From the NCBI RefSeq assembly GCF_947172395.1, contig NC_069097.1, positions 3,828,142-3,892,141 on the forward strand: a stretch of DNA of 64,000 nucleotides. Reading direction: 5' to 3'. Source of the DNA: Bicyclus anynana. Lineage: Eukaryota > Arthropoda > Insecta > Lepidoptera > Nymphalidae. Shown one piece after another: positions 16,901 through 26,033 of this stretch; within the stretch, counting starts at the first letter, position 1, and each line of letters begins with the position of its first letter. The notes under the pieces are model-generated. The model ran no database searches. It had not been told where the DNA came from and saw nothing but the letters and a program-made list of their open reading frames with translations. The position numbers and the translations under genes were made by a program.

Positions 16901-19900
16901 AGACCAAAAGGCTAAAACGATCCACTGGATGAATTATGTGGTGGACAGTAATACCCGAAAAAAGGACCACAACACGAAGAGTCGCTTAATGGAGTGACCT
17001 TTAACTAGAAACATTCTCTGCTATGAAAAATTCAGTTTATAGTCAAGCGACTGATCACTGATAGATGTAACTGAACACAAAAAAAAAACTTTTACTTTCA
17101 GGATTTCTATGTTTGGGAACATCTGGTGAACCTATAAATGATATAACGCGATACAGCAGCATTGACAGTTATTTGAATGCCATGAAGAAAACCTTGCAAT
17201 GGCGTCATATGGCGCCGACATGTCCAGACACCGTGCCAAGCACCCCATGCTTGGATACAGATCCGTTTACTATATACAACTGTCCCGCTATATATTATTG
17301 TGGTAACAGCAGTGTATTTGCTACTGAAGTGTTTAAAGGTAGGATTGTATAATATACTAGTTGTTGTCTGTAGGAATACGGGGATAATATTATTATATAG
17401 CCTATAGCCTTACTCGATAAATGGGCTATCTAACACTGAAACAATTTTTCAAATCGGACCAGTATTTCCTGAGATTAGCGCGTTCAAACAAAAAACAAAC
17501 TCATCAGCTTTTTAATAATAAAGTGTTTTTCAGATAGCATGGGTACGGTGACAGTTGCCGTATGACGTTCATAATACGTACTATTTAGGTGTTCGAGCCT
17601 TCAGCTTGATCCACTTACGAGATTACCCTCCAAATTTTGCCCGTTTGCAGTGTTCCTACCCTACATTTCATTGGGTAAATGAGGTTTTGACATAACATCA
17701 CGCCGTCATCCGCCGGCATGTCGCTTGACAGTTGTGAATGTCAATCAGTACGTCTTCAAATTTTGTTAAGTGAGCAGTGTTAAATGTGAATATTAATAAA
17801 TAGTGATAGTGCACAGTGAAATTTGTTGGAGAATATTTTTGTCAACGGTCTAGTTAGATGAGAGATTATTCTCAATTCTAAGCGAATATCCGCTCTCCGG
17901 ACGGTAGACTCGCTGGATAGACCTAGTTACCAAATGAAGACAGTAACGAAAAAATCGTAGCCATCTTGTACGACCGATGTGTATTGTTCGCTGTCGAGTG
18001 TCCACGTGACTCCCGACAAGCTTTTTCATCTTAGCGAATGCCCGCTCTTCGGACGGCAGACTCGCTGTATAGTCCTACTGAATGATGAGCAGATGACGTC
18101 CCACCTGGGACGTCGTCTGAGACGTCGGCTGCTCAGACTACGGCTGAGACGTCGGCTGAGATGTCGGCTGCGCAGACGTCAGCTGCTCAGACGTCGGCTG
18201 AGATGTCGGCTGCGCAGACGTCAGCTGAGACGTCGGCTGCTCAGACGTCGGCTGAGACGTCAGCCGAGATGTCGGCTGAGACGTCGGCTGCTCAGACGTC
18301 GGCTGAGATGTCGGCTGATCAGACGTCGGCTGAGACGTCAGCCGAGATGTCGGCTGAGACGTCGGCTGCTCAGACGTCGGCTGAGATGTCGGCTGAGACG
18401 TCGGCTGCTCAGACGTCGGCTGAGACGTCGGCTGCTCAGACGTCGGCTGATCAGACGTCGGCTGAGACGTCGGCTGCTCAGACGTCGGCTGTGACGTCGG
18501 CTGTACAGACGTCGGCTGAGACGTCGGGTGTACAGACGTCGGCTGTACAGACGTCGGCTGAGACGTCGGCTGTGCAGACGTCGGCCGCACAGACTGAGGC
18601 TGAGGTGTCGTTTAATGGGACTTCATCTGAGATGTCGGCTGACGTGTCGTTTGAGATGTCGGCTGATTCGCTGATTGAGACGTTGTCTAAAATATCGGCT
18701 GACGCGTCGTCTGGGATGTTGACCAACGCGTCGCCTGGAATGTCGGCTGCACGGCTGATTCGCTAACTGAGACGTCATCTGAGTTGACCGTCGATGCTTT
18801 GGCTGAGACGGCCGGCGTTTACGATGCCTATTTGTCACCTATTTGCTATTTGCTTGTCCTTTAAGTGACCTCTGACAGCTGCCTTGTCGGCTGCGCGCCT
18901 GAAGTCTAAGGCGCGTATTTGGGTACTCTTCAATTACCAGGGTCCCTGAACGTCAGTAATCAGCTTAATGACGATCTTTATAGATCATGGAATACATAAC
19001 TCAAGTTGATTGGGAGTCTTTAAGAAAGTTATAAATGCTTGATGAATTTGTATTATCAATATTGAAGCTCCTTGGTAACACATCAAACCTGGATGTGTTC
19101 GAAGAAAAGATTTCAGTGGAATATGAAAATTACGCGTTTACTGCGTTTCACTATACCTATTCTCCATCTACCGCATGTTTATAGTGTCTAAAGCTCACAT
19201 GGGCTTAGAGAACGCAAAAGCATACTTATCATTTGAAGCTAACATAATTATTTAACTACTGCTGTGAGTCCTGATTTATTTCCTACTTTCAGCAATGAAA
19301 CAAATCTTTCTGATCGATGCATACGATAATAGGTTCTTTAAAACGGATGTTCTTTGTCCTTACTGCCCTTCCTCTATTTTGAGAGGCTTTGTATATATTA
19401 AGAGATCCAGTTGATGGCCTTCCTTATGGACGAAGTTGCCTCATCTTGACTGTATCGGAAGAAAAATTTACTTTGCACAGAAAGTTTATTGGAGCAACGT
19501 AATAAAATCTTAGAACCAAGCATCATACAATGTTATTACAGTATATAAATACTGAATGTTGTTGGATTGCTCCCGTTCAGTTAGAAGATTATCTTAGCAA
19601 GACAAGCAAGACCAGGAAACTAATCTTTTTATTTTGATAAATACTTTATCTTAAAGCAAAATGGGACATGCAGTAAAAATTCCTAGCCAAGCAAGGATAT
19701 CATTCTCAGAAGCTTCGCGAATATTCGAATATACAACAACAGTCCAGTCTTCACTTGACTGAAGATAATACTAAATAGTGCATTAGCAAAGATGACCCCG
19801 CGTTCACAGACAATCACTTCATAATGCAGTGACAGTGACAGTAAATGTTGCACTTCAGATACTCGTGATACATGACTGCACTTTAGATACAAAAAGGGTG

Positions 19901-22900
19901 GCAATCATACAATGCCTGAGACCTATATATAAAGCCTCAAATAAGAGATTCCACAATCTTTTGCAATGTATTTCACTGTACAACACCCATTTAGCCACCG
20001 AAAGTCAACTGGCTTTATCATATTAAAATGCAAGATGTAATAAATAAATATTTTCCGGTATGGGTTAGTCATTATTGGCTAGATACTTGGCTCACACATA
20101 AAGGCTCGGGTTCGATTCCCGGTACCAGACCCAATTAAAACAGGTCACTCCATAGAAGCTATGGCTCGAGAAAATGTCCACGAACTAAATATGAGAAGGA
20201 AAAATAAATAAATTATATTTGAAGTCAGAAAAGATCTTAGTGCTCAAAATATTCATGCACTTAATTAAGTGTGCCTGGATCTAAAATTACACTTTGTTTG
20301 ATAGATAGATTTAAAATTAATCTATGGAAATTTTTTCATATAATACATATATTGTGGGGAAATTAAGAGAGTTAGGAACGAATAAATATTTCCTTCTCCT
20401 TCAAGGGGAAAATATGGCCGTATTAATTAATTACTCTTGCCCACAAAAGCTTATTTGATTTGCCGATACAATCATTCCGTCGCTTTATATATCTTGAACG
20501 TACAGGCAAAGGTATCACAAGCCACATCTTTCCCTGCCTCATAGACGGTTTCTGTTCTTAAACTTTTGAAAAATGTCTACTTTGTAGAATGATAACTCTG
20601 TATAGATTTGTTAATGGATATATATTTAGCTAAGTAATTCAGATTTCATCCTACTTATACTTAGTTACTTTACTTATAGATGATATTCTTTTTAACAACG
20701 ATTCAAGCATACTGCCTCTATTCATCATATAGGTGGTAGATACAGCTACCCAATATTGGGTGGTATCTATATAAACTATCGAAAATTCAATCTCATGTCA
20801 ACACAAATAGGAAAATCGCCTGTATGTCGCCAAAGACAGTACAAAAGAACAGTCAAGAAATGCTACTTACTCATAAAGAAATTTCGCTGGTGGGCATGGT
20901 GGCTTGCAACTGTTATAGCAGTGTATAATATTTATAAATTATGCATGCTCCTCGCCTCATTCAGTATACATTATACAATATATCTGCATACGTATTAAAG
21001 AAGACCATCTACTTGAAATTTTATAACATCAGATGCAGTAGGATTCAGTAGAGAACTATAAGAAACTTAATATTCATAAACAGTTTCTAAAATGAACGGC
21101 AACATGTTTGACACAAGCTTAAAGATATATTATGGATTGTATTGGATTTTCTATGAGAGAGCGAGTGAGAAAGGACCTTAGATAGAAAAAACTGTATGCA
21201 ATATTTCAAGAAGATAACAAATATATAAATCTATACCTCTTTGCATTAAGCAGTAAATTCTAGATTTAGCTAACCAACTTCAAATATACCTAAGCCAGGT
21301 ACTTTTCTGGGATTATAGACGGGTCTATACCGATTATTAGAATTGCAAGATTAAATTCTAAAGTTACGAAGCTCTTCAGACAACATTCAAGGTGATGGAA
21401 AAACCAGAAGTAGACTTGTTTACCAGTACAAGGGCAGTGATCTAACCAATCTAAAATATGATTGCTTTTCTAGTATTGCCCATTCTTCGACGTCTTCAGC
21501 AAAGACTTAAACTAAAGGCTGTGGTGGCCCTAGCTTATTTCCATCTTCAACGCTAGTACCTATAATTCGAGACATCTTAATCACTGCTTGAGAACGTATC
21601 TTCTGGTAGCTCCAGATAGGAGAGAAAGTTTATGATATTCCTCTTCTCCAGGTCTCCATTGTACCAGAGAACCAAGAGCCAACCATTTACAATTAACAAT
21701 CTAACATTTCTTTCGCGAGTACCAACAGGTCACATTCAGTAACATATTGTATGTGCTTGCTGTACTACTAAGGTCCTTGGCAACAGAGGACAGAATATTT
21801 TAGAAACAGCTTGGCGTAAATTCACAATTAATACGTGCAATCAAGCCTGGATATGTTGGAATGGGTTAACAATTAGATCCTACTTCGGTAGGACTTCATT
21901 TTTGCAAATACTTAATAAATAAATCAGAACTCGTACTCAGAACTATTGATCTTTAGAAATCCTTAGTCAAATAGGTTTATAAACCCAAAAATTATCGAGT
22001 AGATAATTACCTAGGTACTTGATCAACCTAAAGTTAGACTAGCATTGAAACCAATTTTAAAACCAAAACCTCTAACATGGTTGGTCACCTATGAGTCTAT
22101 TTATATACTCAACTGATAGCTTATTTTAAGTAGCATGTCATGACTCCTTGTTTTTATCTTGAGTGGAGAGTTCATGTTTTGACTATACACAGTACGGTTC
22201 TGACAAAATACAGATCAAACATTGGTTTGGTTAACTTTATGTAGTCAGAGGGCTATATCTATTAGTATACTTGAAATTTTCTTAGATGTCAATTTTAAAC
22301 AACAATAATGGCTGACTATGAACCAAAGACAATCAGTAGGGTTGAGAAGTTAACCGCGGGCATCGTAACGATATCAAGTAGGTATCGTTATATCTGAAAT
22401 AACTAAACTAAAATATCCGTTACTATACGTCATCTTAAAAAACGAATACGTTCCATATTCGTTTCGTTTTCCAACTTTTCAGTTGTGTGCATTTTAGGAA
22501 ATTAAATATCATTTTAAGAATATATACACCAAGGAGAAGAAGTGAATCATGAAATACATGAAAATGTTGGATATAGTAATAATAATAATAATAATATTAT
22601 TATAGCCTTTATTTCCAAGTACATAAATTACAAAAATTTTACAGTTTACATTTTTAAAAATTACAAAAGATACAAAAGTTACAATAGTTAAAAAACATTA
22701 ACATTTCATTTCATTTTGTTGGATATAGTAGCGACATTATTTCTGCATACGAATATTTTTGAAATAAAGTCAGTGGCAATTTATAATGGAAATTTTTAAT
22801 TTTTAAATTGTTGAAAACAATTGAGAAAAACAAAAAAGCGACAAAAATATTTTTCTATTGAATTTTTTACCTTGGTTATACACCACTAGTCCAAATGACT

Positions 22901-25900
22901 ATGTAGAACATAATTGGAATTAATGTACACTTACTGTCTGTCTCTAATTATAATTCGTAACATTTTTCTAGCTCTAGAACCTACTAAATTTATTACCGCA
23001 TAATGTCATATATTCAAAAACCTTTGTACTAAAGTTTCGGCCCCTTGTACATCACTATCTCTCAAACTTCTTTATATAATATCCTAATAACTCTGACTAT
23101 CACGATTTAAGTATACCAGAAAAATAAAAATCTCACCATGTTGCGAAACAAAAGTAATAAATTTTTTTCCATTAGTATTTCAAATCTTTTATTTATTTTT
23201 CTGATCCAGCAATCATAATATTCAAGTCGTATTTGTGTATTGTTTTCTTTATTCTTAATTTAAAAATTTTGCAAGTGGTTGAAGAATCGGTTTATCGGTT
23301 TTTTAATAATTTTTGATCGTGCTATATAATTACAAACATTCGGGAGCACTCGCGCCGCGATCGGTTAAGCTCGGTTTAGGATGAGTTAACTGCGAGCAAA
23401 AAGCGCCACATTGTCGCTTCCATGCTCACAGTGAGGTCGTGTCAATGTTTGTTCCATATCATCATTACTTATTTGTTTCGTTTGCAATACGATAACAAAA
23501 ACAATAATATAACTAACCGAAAATTCCGACTTTCAGATGGGTGGATTTTAGGTTGAATTTCATATGGATTGATTTATTTATTAGGTATATTAAAAATATA
23601 AAAAAAAAATATTATGAAAAAATACAACCGACTTCAAAATGTTAACGTACCCACGAAACTAAAATCGGAAAGATAACATTATTATATTTTCTACTTATTG
23701 ATCATTTTGAAGTCGCTGCCCAGCCCGTCTGATGTTGACTTAAGTCGTTACTGAAAAAAACACATGACAGACAAAAATAATGTCTGAGAAACAAAAATCT
23801 TTACGATAGGGTACACCTTGAATTAATAGATTGAATACACTGGCTTGGCAGAAAATATAATGATATTATTTTTCCCTTTTTTAATTTCGTGGGTACGTTA
23901 ATATTTTGAAGTCGGTTGTATATATTTTTTAAATTATTATTTGTTTTTTCTCAATTAGGTCCTTCAACTATTTTAAAATCAAAAATCTCCATTTAAAATT
24001 GCCACTGACTTTATGAAAAAATATTCGTATGCGGAAATAATGTCGCTGCTATGTCCAACGTTTTCATGTATGTAGATTTACTTCTTCTCCATGGAGTATA
24101 ATATATTCTTTGGTGCTGTGTTAATAAAGATACACATTTATTTTATTTATAAACCACAAAGGACACAAATATTAAAATTAAAAAATATGTACATAATTAT
24201 CGACAAGTTATAATTTCATGTATCTTTCCCGTCTCTTCAATTCATAGACAATCTAGCATTACGAAATGTCAAATTCGCAACATTTTCGTTAATCTGTAGA
24301 AATAAAACTTGTTGTGATTTCGTTTTTAGTGAAATAAATGTGATATAATAGTTAATTACAAGCAGTTTTTATGTAATTCGCGGTGTGCGCGTTAAATGAA
24401 GTGATGTGTATATAAATGATTTAGTTTAAACGGACGGTTTGTGAGAAATATGTGAATGTCGTGACGACGGATCTTTGTTTACCTTTTTTGCCATGTAAGG
24501 AAAAAAATACTATACAAACTGATATTACAAATTTGTTATATTTGGGTAAAGAAATTATTGGACATGTCAATAAATCTGGTTTGTTTATTATGTCTAGCAG
24601 AAGACAAAGATTAAAGTAGCTGCTCGCAGTCATTTCGGTATAACTGCGAAGCTTATTGAAATTAGCACGTTTTCAGCTTTCTCAGATAATTTTAAAAGCA
24701 TCTGTAAATACAGATTTAATAAAATACAATAGAAATTTAAAGTGGGTAGTCAATATATCTACGCTGTCTTGAAGAAGTTCCTCAGATGTTTTGAGGTTTA
24801 CTTTACTACTTTACAGCATTAAGTGCAGCATATTTACACCAATTTAAATGAATATATGGGTTGTATAGGTTTTGTTTTTACCATTAAATAAAATATCAAT
24901 TAATAAAAATATGTGTGTTACTTTTGGGTGAAATCTACATTAATAACTGTGATTAATAAATATACAATAATTTTAATATCAATTAAATTTGATATCTAGT
25001 TAATTACTTCAGAGATGAGAAAAATATTTTGTCTCTATGATAATCACTGATAATATACTGATTTGTATACTGATAATTTAAACGTCGTTGATCATTAATT
25101 AACATGTATAATGATTATCATTTCTTTTACTATCATAAAAAATGGTCATCACAGTACGCCTTGCCATCGCCGGCAGAATATAAACACATCTCGTAAGTGG
25201 ATCAAGCTGAAGGCTCGAACACCTAAATATAACCGTTTTCCCCCCAAAGGGCAGAAAACGATTATTTAGGTTTCAGCCAAAGCTTGATCCACTAAAATTT
25301 CATGCCTTGCCGGCTTACGAGAGTACTGATTGACATTGACAACTGTCAAGCGACATGCCGGCGGATGACGGCGTGATGTTATGTCAAAACCTCATTTACC
25401 CAATGAAATGTAGGGTAGGAACACTGCAAACGGGCAAAATTTGGAGGGTAATCTCGTAAGTGGATCAAGCTTTGGCTGAAACCTAAATAATCGTTTTCTG
25501 CCCTTTGGGGGGAAAACGGTTATATTATTGTGAGTCGCGTCTTACTTTCAAGAGTGAAACGAACTGTCACTGTACCCATGATATCTGAAAAACACTATAG
25601 TATAGATTACTAGCTTACTTGGCAAACATTGTTTTGCCTTAGAAATTATTTCTAGGGATTAAAAACCTTTGGGGTGGACCACTGTTATCACTTAAGGGCA
25701 TGATGGCCGATTCTAAGAATTCTAACGTATGCTGAAACAACTGTATAAGCGTAAAAAAATACGCTAGTCTGAAATCACTCTAGGAACAGTGTGGTGTGTC
25801 TAAGCTCCATATCCCCTCTCCTATATGTAGGGAGACCTGGTAGGCGGTTAAAAATTAAAATAGGCTGATATGATAGTGGTGATGATGTGCAATTTACTTA

Positions 25901-26033
25901 TTGTTTTGTTTTGTTTTCAGGAGACGAAAATCAAACAGTTAGAATAGTGTGTGTTCCTGATTTTTGTACATCTAGAACGGTGGCCCTGGTTAATCTTGCA
26001 AACCTGGAATGTTACAGCATGAAATTCGCATAA
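10628..26033 (+). CDS. POLD2: DNA polymerase delta subunit 2 (small/B subunit), eight-exon model, 442 aa
   Basis: The second subunit of replicative polymerase delta bridges the catalytic subunit and the accessory subunits at the nuclear replication fork. Exons: 10628-10989, 11457-11578, 12710-12803, 13337-13488, 14950-15126, 15589-15660, 17102-17338 and 25921-26033. Phases agree at each junction and give 442 codons plus TAA. The N-terminal OB fold spans roughly residues 30-165, with RFYEASRDFSKQYAHIYSAR and a VLEDELQRVKL match to vertebrate LVLEDELQRIKL. The inactive calcineurin-like phosphoesterase domain follows: IVLMSGLNLAS (about 195-205), DLMPGCKDPASIMLPQKPF (about 282-300), LGTSGEPINDITRYSS (about 330-345), YYCGN, and the terminal VPDFCTSRTVALVNL. 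Length is close to the family norm (430-470). Intron 7 is 8.6 kb because of nested mobile elements. Confidence 0.95.
11457..11578 (+). CDS. POLD2: POLD2 exon 2 (residues 121-161)
   Basis: Acceptor ACACAG; encodes SLVLEDELQRVKLSGDCIHV and VVTGVVAALLG. Donor TTG|GTAAAT. Confidence 0.93.
11626..12040 (-). repeat. Dispersed repeat, first copy (POLD2 intron 2)
   Basis: Shares, in opposite orientation, long similarity with 44878-45240, including GCAATCAGTAA-like, CAGACAGACAGACA, GCAGAGCAATGAAGGGAAAT and GAAGTTACTCCATTTTxCAG segments. Class unknown; a LINE 3' region is possible. Confidence 0.55.
12341..12655. repeat. Degenerate relative of the 14103-14356 foldback
   Basis: Shares AGGGTAGAAAACGCATGTGA and the following ATTTCATACTT with the element in intron 4. 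TTGTTGATAAAxATTGCACAG occurs near both ends. It fills most of POLD2 intron 2 between the 11.6-12.0 kb repeat and exon 3. Confidence 0.45.
12710..12803 (+). CDS. POLD2: POLD2 exon 3 (residues 162-192)
   Basis: The acceptor chosen is TGTAG at 12709. The nearer-looking TATAG at 12660 gives stop codons in phase 1. Encodes GSEDDDGVFTIKDMCWAGCN then QKPLPVLSND, equivalent to RDDGKFLVEDYCFADL. Donor CAG|GTAAAT. Confidence 0.88.
12858..13137 (-). repeat. SINE-A copy (POLD2 intron 3)
   Basis: Poly-T then TTTACAAGTTAGCCCTTGAC through GGGGATCGAACCCAGGACCT (box B). It stops at TTGTAAATCCA, so box A is missing. Confidence 0.8.
13337..13488 (+). CDS. POLD2: POLD2 exon 4 (residues 193-243)
   Basis: Acceptor TTTTTAG; begins YIVLMSGLNLASKSGDH and ends KIVRVIIAG, matching FVLLVSGLGLG and VSRVILAGN of vertebrates. 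Donor CAG|GTATAG. Confidence 0.93.
14103..14356. repeat. MITE-like foldback in POLD2 intron 4
   Basis: The left end CTATACTACAGCCTTTCTTGA (first 20 bases pair) is mirrored by TCAAGAAAGGCTGTAGTATAG, with further inner pairing TACTGTTTAC/GTAAACAGTA. About 254 bp. Confidence 0.75.
14950..15126 (+). CDS. POLD2: POLD2 exon 5 (residues 244-302)
   Basis: Acceptor ATTGCAG. Encodes TPLDLMPGCKDPASIMLPQK, the DVMPGEFDPTNYTLPQQ motif. Donor ATT|GTAAGC, with a SINE-A poly-T starting 8 bp further on. Confidence 0.93.
15134..15373 (-). repeat. SINE-A copy abutting POLD2 exon 5 donor
   Basis: Poly-T from 15135, then a body with CTTGACTACAATCTCACTGG and GCTTGGCGGTACGACTTTGT. The head is truncated near 15373. 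Confidence 0.75.
15589..15660 (+). CDS. POLD2: POLD2 exon 6 (residues 303-326)
   Basis: 72-bp exon between TTCCAG and GAG|GTTTGT. Encodes LFPKATEYKSFNRVSNPYEC, aligning with MFPLATAYSTLQLVTNPYQ. Confidence 0.9.
16143..16740 (-). pseudogene. RTE-like LINE 3' fragment, split by a SINE-A
   Basis: The minus-strand translation gives MERAMLGVSLRDRIRNEEIR, then KLKCQWAGHIVRRADGRW, and after the SINE the terminal ADIMT..-type CATCATCATATCAGCCGATG tail. Frameshifts and the insertion inactivate it. Confidence 0.75.
16358..16521 (-). repeat. 5'-truncated SINE-A with target-site duplication
   Basis: Flanked on both sides by CCCCAACGT (16350-16358 and 16522-16530). The insert is the SINE-A tail only, so it is a 5'-truncated retroposition into the LINE remnant. 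Confidence 0.8.
17006..17085 (+). repeat. Short dispersed repeat with A-rich end
   Basis: GCTATGAAAAATTCAGTTTA and GACTGATCACTGATAGATGT are shared with 43203-43282, both ending in a run of A. Ends 16 bp upstream of POLD2 exon 7. Confidence 0.65.
17102..17338 (+). CDS. POLD2: POLD2 exon 7 (residues 327-405)
   Basis: Acceptor CTTTCAG. Encodes FLCLGTSGEPINDITRYSSI, LQWRHMAPTCPDTV and IYNCPAIYYCGNS, matching RFLGTSGQNVSDIFRYSS, RHISPTAPDTL and FPECPHVYFCGNTP. Donor AAAG|GTAGG. A dispersed repeat with an A-rich tail ends 16 bp upstream of the acceptor. Confidence 0.93.
17371..17516 (+). repeat. Dispersed repeat, GGAATACGGGGATAATAT type, 5' truncated
   Basis: Same sequence as 4140-4260 from GGAATACGGG through CAAACAAACTC-like end. 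Directly precedes the inverted-repeat element complex. Confidence 0.6.
17624..17757. repeat. Subterminal segment shared with the 297-bp foldback
   Basis: TACCCTCCAAATTTTGCCCG through GACAGTTGTGAATGTCAATC matches the inverted sequence at 25323-25458 with a few differences. Confidence 0.75.
18093..18594. repeat. 12-bp GACGTCGGCTGA tandem array
   Basis: About 30 GACGTC hexamers by eye, at 12-bp or multiple spacing, alternate GAGACGTCGGCT, CAGACGTCGGCT and GAGATGTCGGCT. Because the period is a multiple of three and lacks stops, three frames stay open: one reads TSAE/TSAAQ/MSA repeats (ATG at 18161, open to 18766), another RRRL repeats, and the minus strand TSQP/TSEQP repeats. A decayed continuation reaches about 18790. 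Coding use is unproven. Confidence 0.85.
19000..21950 (+). pseudogene. Probable decayed DIRS-like retrotransposon remnants
   Basis: Short degenerate matches occur in the order and spacing of DIRS-type elements: a possible RT segment near 20740-20960, PEVDLFTSTRAV at about 21401 (compare the P.VDLFASR motif), LFPSSTLVPIIR at about 21537 (compare the AFPP..LIPRVL motif), and AWRKFTINTCNQAWICW near 21810 (compare the start of tyrosine recombinases). Stops and frameshifts are everywhere. No single open frame survives, so identification is tentative. Confidence 0.35.
20064..20205 (+). repeat. tRNA-headed SINE fragment
   Basis: GGGTTCGATTCCCGGTACCA is box B-like and GGTTAGTCATTATTGGCTAG stands for box A. 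The spacing and missing acceptor stem argue against a working tRNA. Followed by an A-rich tail with AAATAAATAAATTATA. Confidence 0.5.
22579..22718 (-). mobile_element. Short LINE tail insertion with 13-bp target-site duplication
   Basis: GTTGGATATAGTA occurs at 22566-22578 and again at 22719-22731. On the minus strand the insert ends AAATAAAGGCTATAATAATA followed by (ATT)n, a typical LINE 3' end. A similar tail lies at 34738-34860. Confidence 0.7.
23623..23920. repeat. Foldback with TACAACCGACTTCAAAA ends
   Basis: TACAACCGACTTCAAAATGT and GTACCCACGAAA at the left are mirrored by TTTCGTGGGTAC and TTTTGAAGTCGGTTGTA at the right, about 298 bp. Confidence 0.75.
25228..25524. mobile_element. 297-bp MITE with 66-bp perfect inverted repeats
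   Basis: TATAACCGTTTTCCCCCCAA at 25228 is mirrored to TTGGGGGGAAAACGGTTATA at 25524. The arms run 25228-25293 and 25459-25524. It sits directly against the right end of the 7.6-kb element. TA flanks suggest independent insertion at a TA. Confidence 0.7.
25783..25888 (+). repeat. SINE-C tail
   Basis: CTCCATATCCCCTCTCCTAT and AAAATAGGCTGATATGATAG match the tails at 29140-29222 and 32680. It ends about 35 bp before the POLD2 exon 8 acceptor. Confidence 0.55.
25921..26033 (+). CDS. POLD2: POLD2 exon 8, terminal (residues 406-442)
   Basis: Acceptor TTTTGTTTTCAG. Encodes DENQTVRIVCVPDFCTSRTV then ALVNLANLECYSMKFA and TAA, matching EDQTVLLVTVPDFSATQTACLVNLRSL. No AATAAA was found within 150 bp; TATAAA-like sequence lies near 26050. 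Confidence 0.93.

Larger units (their letters stand above)
22474..24116. repeat. Inverted-repeat element with nested insertions
   Basis: Arms at 22512-22815 and 23960-24113 pair through ACCAAGGAGAAGAAGTGAAT-like, GCGACATTATTTCTGCATAC and AAAGTCAGTGGCAATTT. The left arm is split by a 140-bp insert. A SINE-B scrap (22474-22515) precedes it. Inside lies another foldback, 23623-23920. Confidence 0.6.
17584..25227. mobile_element. 7.6-kb element with 40-bp perfect terminal inverted repeats and TA duplication
   Basis: The left terminus TTTAGGTGTTCGAGCCTTCA (17584 on) continues to CTTACGAGAT at 17623 and is perfectly mirrored at 25188-25227. TA flanks both ends, as for Tc1/mariner-type insertions. 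No transposase ORF was recognised inside. The interior holds a GACGTC array, decayed DIRS-like coding debris and further repeats. It may be a non-autonomous composite, or two MITEs bounding unrelated DNA. Confidence 0.55.
17522..25600. mobile_element. Host MITE interrupted by the intron 7 element complex
   Basis: The outermost layer is a short foldback starting AGTGTTTTTCAGATAGCATG and ending CATGATATCTGAAAAACACT. A related uninterrupted copy at 37936-38056 reads ATACCTACTATTATCGTGAA where this one is broken at ACTAT|, so the sequence 17584-25524 was inserted at a TA in an older MITE. Confidence 0.65.

Noticed and set aside
17979..18494. Arginine-rich ORF (RRRL repeats) and the opposing TSQP/TSEQP ORF at 18138-18590
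   Set aside because: All are frames of the same stop-free 12-bp tandem array. Period-12 DNA keeps several frames open at once, so openness is no evidence of coding.
20064..20135. A tRNA gene (box B GGGTTCGATTCC)
   Set aside because: No acceptor-stem pairing and a SINE-like A-rich tail follows. The same holds for the heads of SINE-A, B and C copies, including those at 4860-4934, 9140-9200, 28828-28900 and 60290-60353.
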